This document shows positions 25,041 to 34,138 of a stretch of 50,969 nt of DNA, piece by piece. The notes beneath the pieces were generated by a model, which saw only the letters and a program-made list of their open reading frames with translations, was not told the origin of the DNA and ran no database searches. Source of the stretch: Methanocorpusculum parvum (lineage in GTDB: Archaea > Halobacteriota > Methanomicrobia > Methanomicrobiales > Methanocorpusculaceae); contig SUTD01000008.1 in NCBI GenBank assembly GCA_015063085.1, forward strand, positions 1 to 50,969, in the 5' to 3' direction. Made by a program: the position numbers and the translations under genes. Positions within the stretch are counted from its first letter, which is position 1, and each line of letters opens with the position of its first letter.

Positions 25041-27104
25041 ATGGAAATTAAGTTTGTTACAACAACCTGTCCATACTGTGGATCCGGATGTTCTTTCAAC
25101 TTAGTCGTAAAAGACGGAAAGATCATCGACACACAGCCATGCCAGAGAGGCCCGGTTAACGAGGGTAAACTCTGTCCGAAAGGTGTATTCGGATTTGAGT
25201 TCATCAACTCTCCAGACCGCCTGACCACTCCGCTCGTTCGTAAGAACGGCGAGTTAGTTCCGGCATCCTGGGACGAAGCACTCGCAGTCATTGCAGAGAA
25301 CTTCGCAAAGTACCAGCCGGATGAGTTTGCAGTTATTTCTTCTGCACGCTGCTGTAACGAAGACAACTACGCAATGCAGAAATTCGCACGTATTGTCTTA
25401 AAGACTCCAAACATCGACCACTGTGCACGTCTCTGCCACGCACCGACTGTCGCAGGTCTCGCAAAGGTCTTTGGATCTGGTGCATCCACCAACTCCTTCG
25501 ATGACCTTGCAATCGCAGACCTCGTCTTCATCATCGGTTCCAACAACTTCGAGGCACACCCGCTTGCAGCACGCAGAATCATGCAGGCAAAGGAAAAGGG
25601 AGCACACATCATTGTTTGTGACCCGCGCCGCACCCCGACTGCAAAGCAGGCAGAACTTCACATCCAGCACAGACCGGGAACTGATATCCAGCTCCTCAAC
25701 TGTCTCATGAAGAACATCATCGAGAACGACTGGATTGACCACGAATTCGTCGAGAACAGAACTCTCGGATACGAAGACCTCAAAGCATGTGTCACTCAGG
25801 ACAAATACTCCATCGAGAACACCGCAAAGGTCTGTGGAATCCCAGAGGAGTCCATCAAGCAGGCTCTTGAGTGGCTCCACGAGTGCCAGCACAAGACTGC
25901 ATTCGTCCACTGTCTCGGTATCACCCAGCACACCGTTGGTGTCGACAACGTTCGTTCCATCGCATTCGTCCAGACTCTCCTTGGAAACATTGGAAAGCCG
26001 GGATGTGGTGTCAACGCACTCCGTGGACAGAACAATGTTCAGGGATCCTGTGATATGGGAGCACTGCCGAACGTATACGCCGGCTACTTCTCTGTCATGA
26101 ACCCGGACCTCGCAAAGAAGGTCGCAGACTACTGGGGCGTTGAGTCTGTCCCGCAGGGCAAGCTCGGTCTTCACATCCCGGAGATGCTCGACACTCTCTA
26201 CGAGCACCCGGACCAGGTCAAGTGTATGTACCTTATGGGTGAGAACCCGGTTATCTCTGACCCGAACTCCAAGATGGTCGAACAGGCAATGGAGAACTGT
26301 GAGTTCTTAGTTGTCCAGGATATCTTCGAGACCGAAACCTCCAGATACGCAGATGTTGTCCTTCCGGGATCCTGCTACGCAGAGGAAGACGGTACCCAGA
26401 CCAACGCAGAACGCCGTGTCCAGAGATTCAGAAAGGCACAGGATGCACCAGGAGAGTCCAAGCTCGACTGGGAAATCATGAAGATGATTGCAGAGAAGAT
26501 GGGCTACGGCCAGTACTTCCAGTGGGAGACCTCCGAGGATGTCTTCAACGAGATGCGCGGAATCACCCCGCAGTACGCAGGTATCACCTACGCAAAGCTC
26601 GAGGGTGACGGTATCCAGTGGCCATGCCCGACTGAGGACCACCCGGGAACTGCAATTCTCCACATCAAAGAGTTCGCAGGCATGCCGGAAGGCAAGGCAG
26701 CACTCGAGGCAGTCGAACACCGCGAGCCGGCAGAAGTTGTCGACGAGGAATACCCGATCTGGCTCACCACCGGTGCAACCATCTGGCACTGGCCAAGCGG
26801 ATCTATGACCCGCAGATGCGAACAGCTCGACAAGGATGCACCAACCGCATGGCTCGAGATCAACGTCAAGGACGCAGAGAAATACGGCGTCAAGGACGGA
26901 GAGGTTGTTGTACTCTACTCCCGCCGTGGAGAAGTCGAAGTCGCAGCACGCGTTATTCCGGACATCAAGGAAGGCGTTTTCTTCATGCCGTTCCACTTCA
27001 CCGAAGCACGTGCAAACTTAGTTACGAACACTGCATACGACCCAGTCTCCAGAACTCCGGAGTTCAAGGTCTGTGCTGTTAACATCAGAAAGAAGGAGGC
27101 CTAA
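25041..27104 (+). CDS. fdhA: Formate dehydrogenase (F420-dependent) alpha subunit
   Basis: Catalytic molybdo/tungstopterin subunit that oxidises formate to CO2 and passes electrons through FdhB to coenzyme F420; 687 aa. C10, C13, C17 and C45 hold the [4Fe-4S] cluster. The active-site ligand is Cys132, with His133 (HCARLCHAPTVAGL), where some methanogens use selenocysteine; no in-frame UGA occurs. Bis-MGD-binding stretches include GSNNFEAHPLAARR, CDPRRTPTAK, MGENPVISDPN and the C-terminal molydopterin-binding barrel. The ATG at 25041 follows a GAGG ribosome site; a frame 20 codons longer has no such site and overlaps the TATA box. Strong codon bias (few rare codons) points to high expression. 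Confidence 0.96.
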   Translation: MEIKFVTTTCPYCGSGCSFNLVVKDGKIIDTQPCQRGPVNEGKLCPKGVFGFEFINSPDRLTTPLVRKNGELVPASWDEALAVIAENFAKYQPDEFAVISSARCCNEDNYAMQKFARIVLKTPNIDHCARLCHAPTVAGLAKVFGSGASTNSFDDLAIADLVFIIGSNNFEAHPLAARRIMQAKEKGAHIIVCDPRRTPTAKQAELHIQHRPGTDIQLLNCLMKNIIENDWIDHEFVENRTLGYEDLKACVTQDKYSIENTAKVCGIPEESIKQALEWLHECQHKTAFVHCLGITQHTVGVDNVRSIAFVQTLLGNIGKPGCGVNALRGQNNVQGSCDMGALPNVYAGYFSVMNPDLAKKVADYWGVESVPQGKLGLHIPEMLDTLYEHPDQVKCMYLMGENPVISDPNSKMVEQAMENCEFLVVQDIFETETSRYADVVLPGSCYAEEDGTQTNAERRVQRFRKAQDAPGESKLDWEIMKMIAEKMGYGQYFQWETSEDVFNEMRGITPQYAGITYAKLEGDGIQWPCPTEDHPGTAILHIKEFAGMPEGKAALEAVEHREPAEVVDEEYPIWLTTGATIWHWPSGSMTRRCEQLDKDAPTAWLEINVKDAEKYGVKDGEVVVLYSRRGEVEVAARVIPDIKEGVFFMPFHFTEARANLVTNTAYDPVSRTPEFKVCAVNIRKKEA

Positions 27105-27106
27105 AA

Positions 27107-28363
27107 ATGTCAGCAAAAGGCGATATGTTCTACGCATGGACTACCGATGCGGGAATCAAAGGCGAATGCGGAGGAGCTGTCACTGCAATCCTCAAGAACC
27201 TGCTTGCATCTGGAACTGTTGACATGGTCTTAACCGTCAAGAAGGGTGTCGATGTATACGACCCGGTTCCGGCATTCATTACCGACCCGGCAGAACTTGA
27301 CAAGTGCGCAGGATCCCTCCACTGTGGTACTCTGCTTCTCCCGAAGCTCATCAAGAAGTACTTAAACGGTGCAAAGGACATGAAAGTTGCAGTCACCTGC
27401 AAGGGCTGTGACGCAAAAGCAATGTACGAGCTTGCAAAGCGTAACCAGATCAACATGGACAACGTTGTCATGATCGGTCTGAACTGCGGTGGTTCTATCC
27501 CGCCGATGCAGGCACGCCGCATGATTGCAGAGAAGTACGGTGTCAACCCGGACACAGTCTTCAAAGAGGAAATCGACAAGGGACAGTTCATCATCGAATA
27601 CACCGACGAGAATGGTGCACACCAGTCCAAGGGTATCAAGATCGACGAGCTCGAGGAAGAAGGCCTCGGCCGCAGAAAGAACTGCCAGCGCTGTGAAACC
27701 AAGATCCCGCGCCAGTGCGACCTCGCATGTGGTAACTGGGGTGTCTTCGGCGAGAAAGCAGGAAAGGCAACCTTTGTTGAAGTCTGCTCCGAGAAGGGTG
27801 CAGCAGTCTTTGACGCAGCAGTAGGTGCAGGTGTCATCCAGACCTGTGCACCGGAAGCAAAGGGTCTTGAGATCCGCGCAAAGATCGAGAAGACCATGGT
27901 CAACATGGGTAAGAAAGGACAGGAAAAGCAGTTCGCAGAACTCGGCGAGGGTCAGGAGAGACTCGAGAAGATTATGCGTGCAACCAGCAAGTGTATCAAG
28001 TGTTACTCTTGTATCGAAGCATGTCCAATCTGCTACTGTGTCGAGTGTTCCACCAAGAAGCCGCACCTTGTCCGCCCAGGAATTGTCCCGCCGGACTTCA
28101 TGTTCCAGATGATCCGCTTCGCACACATCGCAGACTCTTGTGTCAACTGCGGTCAGTGTACCGAACTTTGTCCGATGGACATCCCGAACTCCCTCTTCAT
28201 GCACGCCCAGCAGGTCGAGCTTGAGAAGATGTTCGGTCACAAGCCGGGATACGACATGGAGCTTCCAGTCCTCGCCTTCGCAGAAGAGATGGACGAGCGT
28301 GCAAGACTCAATGCAACCGGCTCCGACATGATCTACGAGAACGTGTTCGGACAGGAAGAGTAA
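27107..28363 (+). CDS. fdhB: Formate dehydrogenase / F420-reducing beta subunit
   Basis: Electron-transfer subunit, 418 aa, that binds FAD and Fe-S clusters and reduces F420. The N-terminal FrhB-like region (GECGGAVTAILKNLLASG, then CKGCDAKAMYEL) is followed by a Cys-rich middle (NCQRCETKIPRQCDLACGNWG). Two C-terminal 4Fe-4S motifs, CIKCYSCIEACPICYC and CVNCGQCTELCPMDIP, complete it. It starts 2 nt after fdhA. It has the same highly biased codon use, which also opens long spurious frames on the opposite strand. Confidence 0.96.
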   Translation: MSAKGDMFYAWTTDAGIKGECGGAVTAILKNLLASGTVDMVLTVKKGVDVYDPVPAFITDPAELDKCAGSLHCGTLLLPKLIKKYLNGAKDMKVAVTCKGCDAKAMYELAKRNQINMDNVVMIGLNCGGSIPPMQARRMIAEKYGVNPDTVFKEEIDKGQFIIEYTDENGAHQSKGIKIDELEEEGLGRRKNCQRCETKIPRQCDLACGNWGVFGEKAGKATFVEVCSEKGAAVFDAAVGAGVIQTCAPEAKGLEIRAKIEKTMVNMGKKGQEKQFAELGEGQERLEKIMRATSKCIKCYSCIEACPICYCVECSTKKPHLVRPGIVPPDFMFQMIRFAHIADSCVNCGQCTELCPMDIPNSLFMHAQQVELEKMFGHKPGYDMELPVLAFAEEMDERARLNATGSDMIYENVFGQEE

Positions 28364-28414
28364 ACGGGAATACCCGTTCACCCTCTCTAATTTAATTTTT
28401 ACGTGAAACCTCAC

Positions 28415-28475
28415 CAGATTGCCGCATCGATGAGCGATAGCTCTCAAAGACGGCAATCTGTCTTTCGTTTTTTCC
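28415..28475 (+). terminator. Hairpin terminator of fdhAB
   Basis: A perfect 10-bp stem CAGATTGCCG/CGGCAATCTG (28415-28424 with 28451-28460) with a 26-base loop, followed by TCTTTCGTTTTTT, about 50 bases after the fdhB stop. Confidence 0.7.
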
Positions 28476-28551
28476 TCCTGATTGAAATGAACGTTTCAGC
28501 AGAGATTCGAAATCAAAGGAATAAAAAATAAAAAAAGTGTTTTAGAGTATT

Positions 28552-29475
28552 TTAGAGATTTCCGGAGCATCCGCCGCCGGAACCGTCACCCTTGCCGCAG
28601 CAGCCGAATTCATTCTGAACATCTTTTCCCAGAAGTCCGACAGCATCGGCACGGCATCTCTGACAGTGTCTCATCTGGCGAACATACGGAGCACAAAGCT
28701 CGTGCATCTTTGCCTTCTCTGCAGGTGTCGGCGGGACAACATCTTTGAACTTATACTGCGGGATGACCGGGATAATATTGTAGTTGAAGACGCCCATTGC
28801 GCCAACCTTCTTTGCAATATCCGGAATGTGATGGTCGTTGATTCCCGGAATGTAGACAGTATTAATCTTGACAAGCATGCCGCGCTTTACTGCCTCTTCA
28901 ATTCCCTTTAACTGCTGGGATAAGAGAAGCTCCGCTCCCTCGATTCCGTGATACTTCTTTCCTTCATACTCTACAAAGGAGTAAATCTTCTCGCCAATCT
29001 CAGGATTGATAGCGTTTAATGTCACGGTAATATTCTTGACATTGTACTTTTCCAGAAGGTCAATCTTGTCCGGTAAGAGAAGACCGTTGGTACTGATGCA
29101 GAGAATCGTCTCCGGATATTTCTCGTGCACGAGGCGCAGTGTCTCGAAGGTCTCCTCGTTTGCGAGAGGGTCTCCCGGTCCTGCAATACCAACGACCTTG
29201 ATGTGCTTCATACGGTCAACGACTTCGTCGATTCTTGACAGAGCATCTCCCGGCTTTAAGATTTCGCTTGCAACACCCGGTCTTGACTCGTTTACACAGT
29301 CAAAATCACGGACACAGTAGTTACACTGAATGTTACATTTCGGAGCAACAGCTACGTGACAGCGGCCGAACTTGTGGCGTGCATCCTGACTGTAGCACGG
29401 ATGCTCGTTAATTCTCCGCAGGGTATCCGGATCATAGGGGAGGGATGCTGGATCCTGCTGTATTTTCTCGTCCAT
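28552..29475 (-). CDS. nifB: NifB-type radical SAM protein
   Basis: Radical SAM enzyme, 307 aa, that builds the NifB-co iron-carbide cluster used for nitrogenase FeMo-cofactor. It begins with the NifB signature HPCYSQDARHKFGRCHVAVAP and has the SAM cluster CNIQCNYC plus the FDCVNESRPGV segment. The C-terminal CQRCRADAVG and a GCCGKGDGSGGGC tail supply further ligands. The NifX-like domain of bacterial NifB is absent, as in archaeal short forms. The ATG at 29475 is chosen because family members start just before the conserved block; an upstream frame adds 18 unlike residues. No nifHDK genes are in the window. Confidence 0.9.
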   Translation of the reverse strand: MDEKIQQDPASLPYDPDTLRRINEHPCYSQDARHKFGRCHVAVAPKCNIQCNYCVRDFDCVNESRPGVASEILKPGDALSRIDEVVDRMKHIKVVGIAGPGDPLANEETFETLRLVHEKYPETILCISTNGLLLPDKIDLLEKYNVKNITVTLNAINPEIGEKIYSFVEYEGKKYHGIEGAELLLSQQLKGIEEAVKRGMLVKINTVYIPGINDHHIPDIAKKVGAMGVFNYNIIPVIPQYKFKDVVPPTPAEKAKMHELCAPYVRQMRHCQRCRADAVGLLGKDVQNEFGCCGKGDGSGGGCSGNL

Positions 29476-29583
29476 ACTATTCCTATTTGGTTTACAGGTA
29501 TTTAATGGATGTTTTTGGGGCATCTGCAACGGGATACTCTTTATACCTGCAGAAGAAATACTTACACAGTAGGAGATACCAAA

Positions 29584-32500
29584 ATGGCGGGATTCTTCAG
29601 CAAAGGAGATAAACAGAATCAGTGGATAGCTAAGGCTGAGCAGGCATATGAAAAAGGCTTTTTTGAGGATGCCGCAGACCTCTTTTCCAAAGCTGCCGAA
29701 GCGGAGCCGAATAATGCAAACCTCTGGATAAAACTTGCTGCATCACAAAAATACAACGGGAAATACGAAGCGGCCGTTCGTTCCTATACCAAAGCAGTCG
29801 AAGCAAATCCGGAGGCATCTCATGCCTGGATTCAGCTCGCTCTGCTTTTGGGCGACAGCGGAAAATGCGAGGAAGCACTTTCTGCTCTGTCCCACGTTTC
29901 CGTTCCGGAAAGTGAGATTTATCTCCGCGACAGAAAATGCGAATGGCTCGAACGGGTTGGAAAGTATGCAGAGGCCTCTGCTGCAGCATTGTCTCTTTGT
30001 TCATCGGTTCCAACCAGCAAAGCATACCGCATACGGGCCGCAGACCTTCTGCTTCGGGCGGGAAAATACTCTGAGGCACGGGAGATTTATGACGAACTCT
30101 CCCGTTCATTTGATGAAAACGCATCAGAGTATACTGCATCTGCCGCTCTTTGCTGTGAACTTGCCGGAGATGCCTCGGGTGCTCTTTTCCGCTACAAGAA
30201 CGCCGGAGAAGAGGATTTCCTCTCCTGGTACCGCCGTGCCCGCTTGGAAGAGGCTGCCGGAGAGTTCAAAGAAGCTGCTGCTTCCTATGCAAAAGTTCAG
30301 CAGGGAGTTGCCGCAGATGACATCTCCGTCTCCTTCCGCAGGGCTTTATCGCTTTTCTTCTCCGGAAGCGGCAAGGAGGCCGCAGCACAGTTAGAGAAGA
30401 TTATCTCCCGGCAGAACTCGTCTGCGGATTTATGGTATCTCTTAGGGGCAGTGTCATTTATGAACGGCTCGCTGAAGCGTGCTGTAGAGGCATTTGATAC
30501 GGTCATTCGCATCGGCTCGCCGGCTCCGTCCATCTGGTATATGAAAGGAGCTGCCGAGTTCCTTTCCGGAAAGTATAAGGAGGCTGTTGAGAGCTTTGAA
30601 AAGACCTCGCGGATGACCGGCGGCAGTTCTGTTACCCGTTCCTCGATGTTTGATGAGGGCGATATTCTCTTTGACTCCCGGGAGAAGGAGCCGGCAAAGG
30701 TCGAGTTCGGCACCGTAAATATCGGCCTTCTCTCTATGCAGGCAGTCTCACTTGCGGCTCTTGGACGCTACGCTGAGGCGGACAAGGCTGCCCGGATTGT
30801 CCTTGATTCTGCTCCTGACCGATATGATATGGAGCTTCTCCGCCTCCGCTGTCTTGCAGGACAGGGGAAGTACCGGCAGGCTTCCGATGCGTTTTCCCGC
30901 GTATCTTCCCGGATGCCGGAGGACTATCTGCTGCTCTTTGAGCATGCCGAACTGCTGATGCTTGCAGGGGACTATGGGAAGGCTGCAGAGACCTGGGAGC
31001 ATCTGCTCTCCTTCTGTCCGGGAAACACACTGGTCTATTCACGGCTGGTACAGTCTGCAGTCTCAGACGGAAACTTTGCGGATGCAAAGCGTGTAGCTGA
31101 TCTGCTCCTGACCGATTCCGGCGAGGATCTCTTCTCACTTCTTGCGGCAGGCGATGCCTCGTATGCGGATGGTTCGTATGCGGATGCGGAGCAGTATTAT
31201 GCAAAAGCCTGTGAAATCCAGGCAGAGAATCCTGCAGCGCTCGTCGGGCTCGGCCGTTCGCGTTCCCTGCAGGGAAAGTTTGCCGAAGCAAAGGCTGCAC
31301 TCTCTTCTGCGGCTGAAATCACAGGAGGAGCACCCGGTATCCGGATTCTGGAAGCAAAAGCGGCAGCAGAGGCTGGAGAGTTTGATGAGGCAATCTCACT
31401 GTACATGGATGTTATCAATGCCAATCCGGAGATTCGCGGAGTTTCCGGCGAGGTTGCCCGGCTTGCCTTCTCGCTTGGCAGATTTGCTGATGCCGCGGAT
31501 GCGGTCTCATACGCTGTCTCGCAGAATGATGCCGGATACGCCCTTCTCCGGTTAGGCGGAGACGCCTGTATGCGTGTTGACCGTATCGATGAAGCTGTCT
31601 CCTACTACACGCAGGCACTCGAACTCGAGCCGGAAAGCATTCCGGCAGCTGCTTCTCTTGCTCATGCCGAGCTGTTCCTTGGCGAGTATCAGAAGGCTCT
31701 TGCAAACTTAAAGCGGGTATGCTCTGCGGATGCAAAACCGGAGAGCTACTACGACAAGGCTCTCTGCGAAATTAATCTGGGAAAGCTTGATGACGCAGAA
31801 GAGAGTTTACGTATTCTCTGCGATCTCGATGCGGAAAATCAGGCAGCACTCCTGCTCTTAGCTGACGTCTTCGAGCGGAAAGGAGATTTCGACAGCATGC
31901 TTGATGTGTACGGACAGTATCTGGAACTCAACACGGAAAACATGGAGGTCTTCCGCAAAGCCTCTGCAGTATACCGCATGAGAGGAGAGACCGAGGCTGC
32001 CTTAAACGGTTACGAGATGATTCTCGAAAGAAACCCGAAAGACCGGCTCACTCTCCGTTTCAAGGCCGAAGCCCTCTTTGCCTGCGGAGAGTTTGCCGAG
32101 GCAGCCGAAGTCTGTGCCGTGCTGCTGGAAGACGAGGATGATTCCTCGATTAAGACGCTCTATGCCGAGGCGCTTGCCAATGCCGGAGATGCAGAGTCTG
32201 CCCTGCAGGTGTATGAAGCTCTCGTAAAAGACGGTCTTTCGAATGCCGATGCATTCTTAATGTACGCAGACCTGCTTTCGAGAAACAGTGAGTATGCTAA
32301 GGCAGAGAAAGTTTATGCCCGTCTGGTTCAGGCGTTCCCGAAGAATGAACGTGCCTTCCTTGAGCGTGCGGCAAATGCGGTAAAGATTGGAGACCAGGCA
32401 GCGCTCCTCTCCGCTCTTCGCGATGCCGCAGCGGTTAATCCGAAGAATCCGTACGTTTTAGCCGGCGTTGCCTATCTCTATGCAGCCTCCGGACACCCGA

Positions 32501-32880
32501 ACGAGGCGCTTTCCTTCTTCGACAAAGCAGAAAGTGCCGGATGCAGAGATGCGGATGTGTACTGCTCGCGTGCGGTCATTTACTTATCCCAGAGCCGGTT
32601 CGATTTAGCAGACAAGGCTGCTTCCGAGGCAGTGCGCCGCCGTCCGGCAAACAGAACTGCTCTTCGCTTAAAGGCAAAGGCGCTGGAAGGCTTGGGACAG
32701 CTGGAAGAAGCGGTATCCTACTACAACAGAATGCTTGAGGCTGAGGAGTTCGATGAGGAAGAGGATATTCCGCTTCCGGCAGTCGAAGAGAGAAAGCCGG
32801 AACCGAAGAAAACCTACAGCGAAGAGTCGTACGGCGAGCGCCGCGAGAAGAGCGGTTACCGGGATATGATTATCAACTAG
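29584..32880 (+). CDS. Giant tetratricopeptide-repeat protein
   Basis: A 1098-aa cytoplasmic protein built almost entirely of TPR helical hairpins, roughly 30 repeats with the W/LxLGxxY/F..A pattern (for example AYEKGFFEDAADLFSKAAEA at about 16-35), with no signal peptide or enzymatic domain. The last 50 residues are charged (EEFDEEEDIP, then KPEPKKTYSEESYGER) and probably disordered. TPR arrays serve as binding scaffolds; the partner is unknown. The ATG at 29584 follows TAGGAGAT with good spacing. It ends 2 nt before rlmH and diverges from nifB. Confidence 0.9.
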   Translation: MAGFFSKGDKQNQWIAKAEQAYEKGFFEDAADLFSKAAEAEPNNANLWIKLAASQKYNGKYEAAVRSYTKAVEANPEASHAWIQLALLLGDSGKCEEALSALSHVSVPESEIYLRDRKCEWLERVGKYAEASAAALSLCSSVPTSKAYRIRAADLLLRAGKYSEAREIYDELSRSFDENASEYTASAALCCELAGDASGALFRYKNAGEEDFLSWYRRARLEEAAGEFKEAAASYAKVQQGVAADDISVSFRRALSLFFSGSGKEAAAQLEKIISRQNSSADLWYLLGAVSFMNGSLKRAVEAFDTVIRIGSPAPSIWYMKGAAEFLSGKYKEAVESFEKTSRMTGGSSVTRSSMFDEGDILFDSREKEPAKVEFGTVNIGLLSMQAVSLAALGRYAEADKAARIVLDSAPDRYDMELLRLRCLAGQGKYRQASDAFSRVSSRMPEDYLLLFEHAELLMLAGDYGKAAETWEHLLSFCPGNTLVYSRLVQSAVSDGNFADAKRVADLLLTDSGEDLFSLLAAGDASYADGSYADAEQYYAKACEIQAENPAALVGLGRSRSLQGKFAEAKAALSSAAEITGGAPGIRILEAKAAAEAGEFDEAISLYMDVINANPEIRGVSGEVARLAFSLGRFADAADAVSYAVSQNDAGYALLRLGGDACMRVDRIDEAVSYYTQALELEPESIPAAASLAHAELFLGEYQKALANLKRVCSADAKPESYYDKALCEINLGKLDDAEESLRILCDLDAENQAALLLLADVFERKGDFDSMLDVYGQYLELNTENMEVFRKASAVYRMRGETEAALNGYEMILERNPKDRLTLRFKAEALFACGEFAEAAEVCAVLLEDEDDSSIKTLYAEALANAGDAESALQVYEALVKDGLSNADAFLMYADLLSRNSEYAKAEKVYARLVQAFPKNERAFLERAANAVKIGDQAALLSALRDAAAVNPKNPYVLAGVAYLYAASGHPNEALSFFDKAESAGCRDADVYCSRAVIYLSQSRFDLADKAASEAVRRRPANRTALRLKAKALEGLGQLEEAVSYYNRMLEAEEFDEEEDIPLPAVEERKPEPKKTYSEESYGERREKSGYRDMIIN

Positions 32881-32882
32881 AT

Positions 32883-33356
32883 ATGCAGATTCAGATTCTT
32901 TGCATTGGAAAAATCAAGGATTCATGGATAGCATCCGGCATCGCAGAGTTTGACAAACGCCTTCGTCCGTACGCGAAGGTCTTTGTAACCGAGCTTGCCG
33001 AAGTCAGAATCCCTGACAATGCATCCGGGACCGAAGAGATTCGCGTAAAGGAAAAAGAGGGCGAACTGCTTCTTTCAAATATCAAAAGCGGATTTCGCGC
33101 AATCGCTCTCGATCCGAAAGCTCCGCTTATCTCAAGCGAAGAGCTTGCAAAAACCATCGGCGATGCAAAAATTGTTGGGGACAACCTCTGTTTTATAATA
33201 GGCGGTCCGCTTGGTCTGTCTCCGGCTGTTCTTTCGGCAGTGAAAAAAGTCTCTTTTTCGAAGATGACCTTTACACACACCATGTGCCGCCTGATTCTCT
33301 TCGAGCAGATTTACCGCGCGTTTCGCATCGTAAACGGTGAACCGTATCATAAATAA
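32883..33356 (+). CDS. rlmH: 23S rRNA (pseudouridine-1915-N3)-methyltransferase RlmH
   Basis: A 157-aa SPOUT-class methyltransferase acting on 23S rRNA helix 69. It starts with IQILCIGKIKDSWI; the SAM-binding knot is seen as FIIGGPLGLSP (about 103-113), and the conserved tail is SKMTFTHTMCRLILFEQIYRAFRI and NGEPYHK. Length is standard. It lies 2 nt after the TPR gene, so translation is probably coupled. Confidence 0.95.
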   Translation: MQIQILCIGKIKDSWIASGIAEFDKRLRPYAKVFVTELAEVRIPDNASGTEEIRVKEKEGELLLSNIKSGFRAIALDPKAPLISSEELAKTIGDAKIVGDNLCFIIGGPLGLSPAVLSAVKKVSFSKMTFTHTMCRLILFEQIYRAFRIVNGEPYHK

Positions 33357-33434
33357 TTCCGCATGGATTTTTTTCCCTGCGGCACCGTTTTTGCAGGGAT
33401 TAAAAATATAAAGTATTTTGTCAAATCTCTAAAT

Positions 33435-34115
33435 ATGAATCTGGTATACTCCGGTAAAACCAAGGATGTCTTCGCACTTGAAGACGGTAACTATCTGTTA
33501 AAGTTTAAAGATGACTGTACCGGAGCAGACGGTGTGTTCGACCCGGGAATGAATACTGTCGGTTTAACGATTGACGGAGCAGGAAGAGCAGGTCTTCGCC
33601 TTACCCAGTACTTCTTCGAGATTTTAAACGAGAAGGGTATCAAGACGCACTATGTCAGTGCAGACATCGACAACGCTACCATGACCGTCAAGCCGGCAAA
33701 GACCTTCGGCAAGGGACTTGAAGTTATCTGCCGCTTCCGTGCTGTAGGCAGTTTCTTCCGCCGCTACGGAGACTACTGCGAAGAAGGCATGCCGCTTCCG
33801 GCATTTGTCGAGACCACCTTTAAAGACGATGCAAGAGAAGACCCGCCGGTCACAAAAGACGCACTCGTTGCCCTTGGTGTCATGTCCGAGGATGACTACG
33901 AGAACCTCAAGAAGGCAACCCAGGAGATTGCAACTGTCATCAAAGACGAGCTTGCAAAGAAGGGAATCGAACTCTACGACATTAAGTTCGAGTTCGGTAA
34001 AGTTGGAGACGATGTTTACTTAATCGATGAGATCTCCGGCGGAAACATGCGCGCATTCAAGGACGGCAAACACATTATGCCGCTTGACTTATGCCGCATG
34101 GTCTTAGATGAATAA
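33435..34115 (+). CDS. purC: Phosphoribosylaminoimidazole-succinocarboxamide synthase
   Basis: Purine-biosynthesis enzyme that joins CAIR and aspartate, 226 aa. Seen are the N-terminal YSGKTKDVF phosphate loop, [28 protein letters not shown] and [20 protein letters not shown]. The ATG at 33435 is chosen because the conserved block begins directly there; the upstream in-frame ATG adds 24 unrelated residues and overlaps a TATA-like AAAAATATAAAG. Confidence 0.95.
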   Translation: MNLVYSGKTKDVFALEDGNYLLKFKDDCTGADGVFDPGMNTVGLTIDGAGRAGLRLTQYFFEILNEKGIKTHYVSADIDNATMTVKPAKTFGKGLEVICRFRAVGSFFRRYGDYCEEGMPLPAFVETTFKDDAREDPPVTKDALVALGVMSEDDYENLKKATQEIATVIKDELAKKGIELYDIKFEFGKVGDDVYLIDEISGGNMRAFKDGKHIMPLDLCRMVLDE

Positions 34116-34138
34116 CTCTAAGACTCAGCATCTTTTTT

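Noticed and set aside
25398-26207. A 269-codon minus-strand frame inside fdhA
   Set aside because: Same codon-bias artefact: a Val/Cys/Asp-rich translation with no family signature, opposite a certain gene.
25041-27104. Selenocysteine in FdhA
   Set aside because: The active-site position is an ordinary Cys codon (Cys132) and there is no in-frame UGA in the gene.
27362-28456. A 364-codon open frame on the minus strand, antisense to fdhB
   Set aside because: It arises from the strong codon bias of fdhB; its translation is rich in Cys, Leu, Val and Asp without domain pattern, and fdhB is certain.
30734-31300. A 188-codon minus-strand frame inside the TPR gene
   Set aside because: An Arg/Pro/His-rich shadow of the TPR coding sequence with no family features.
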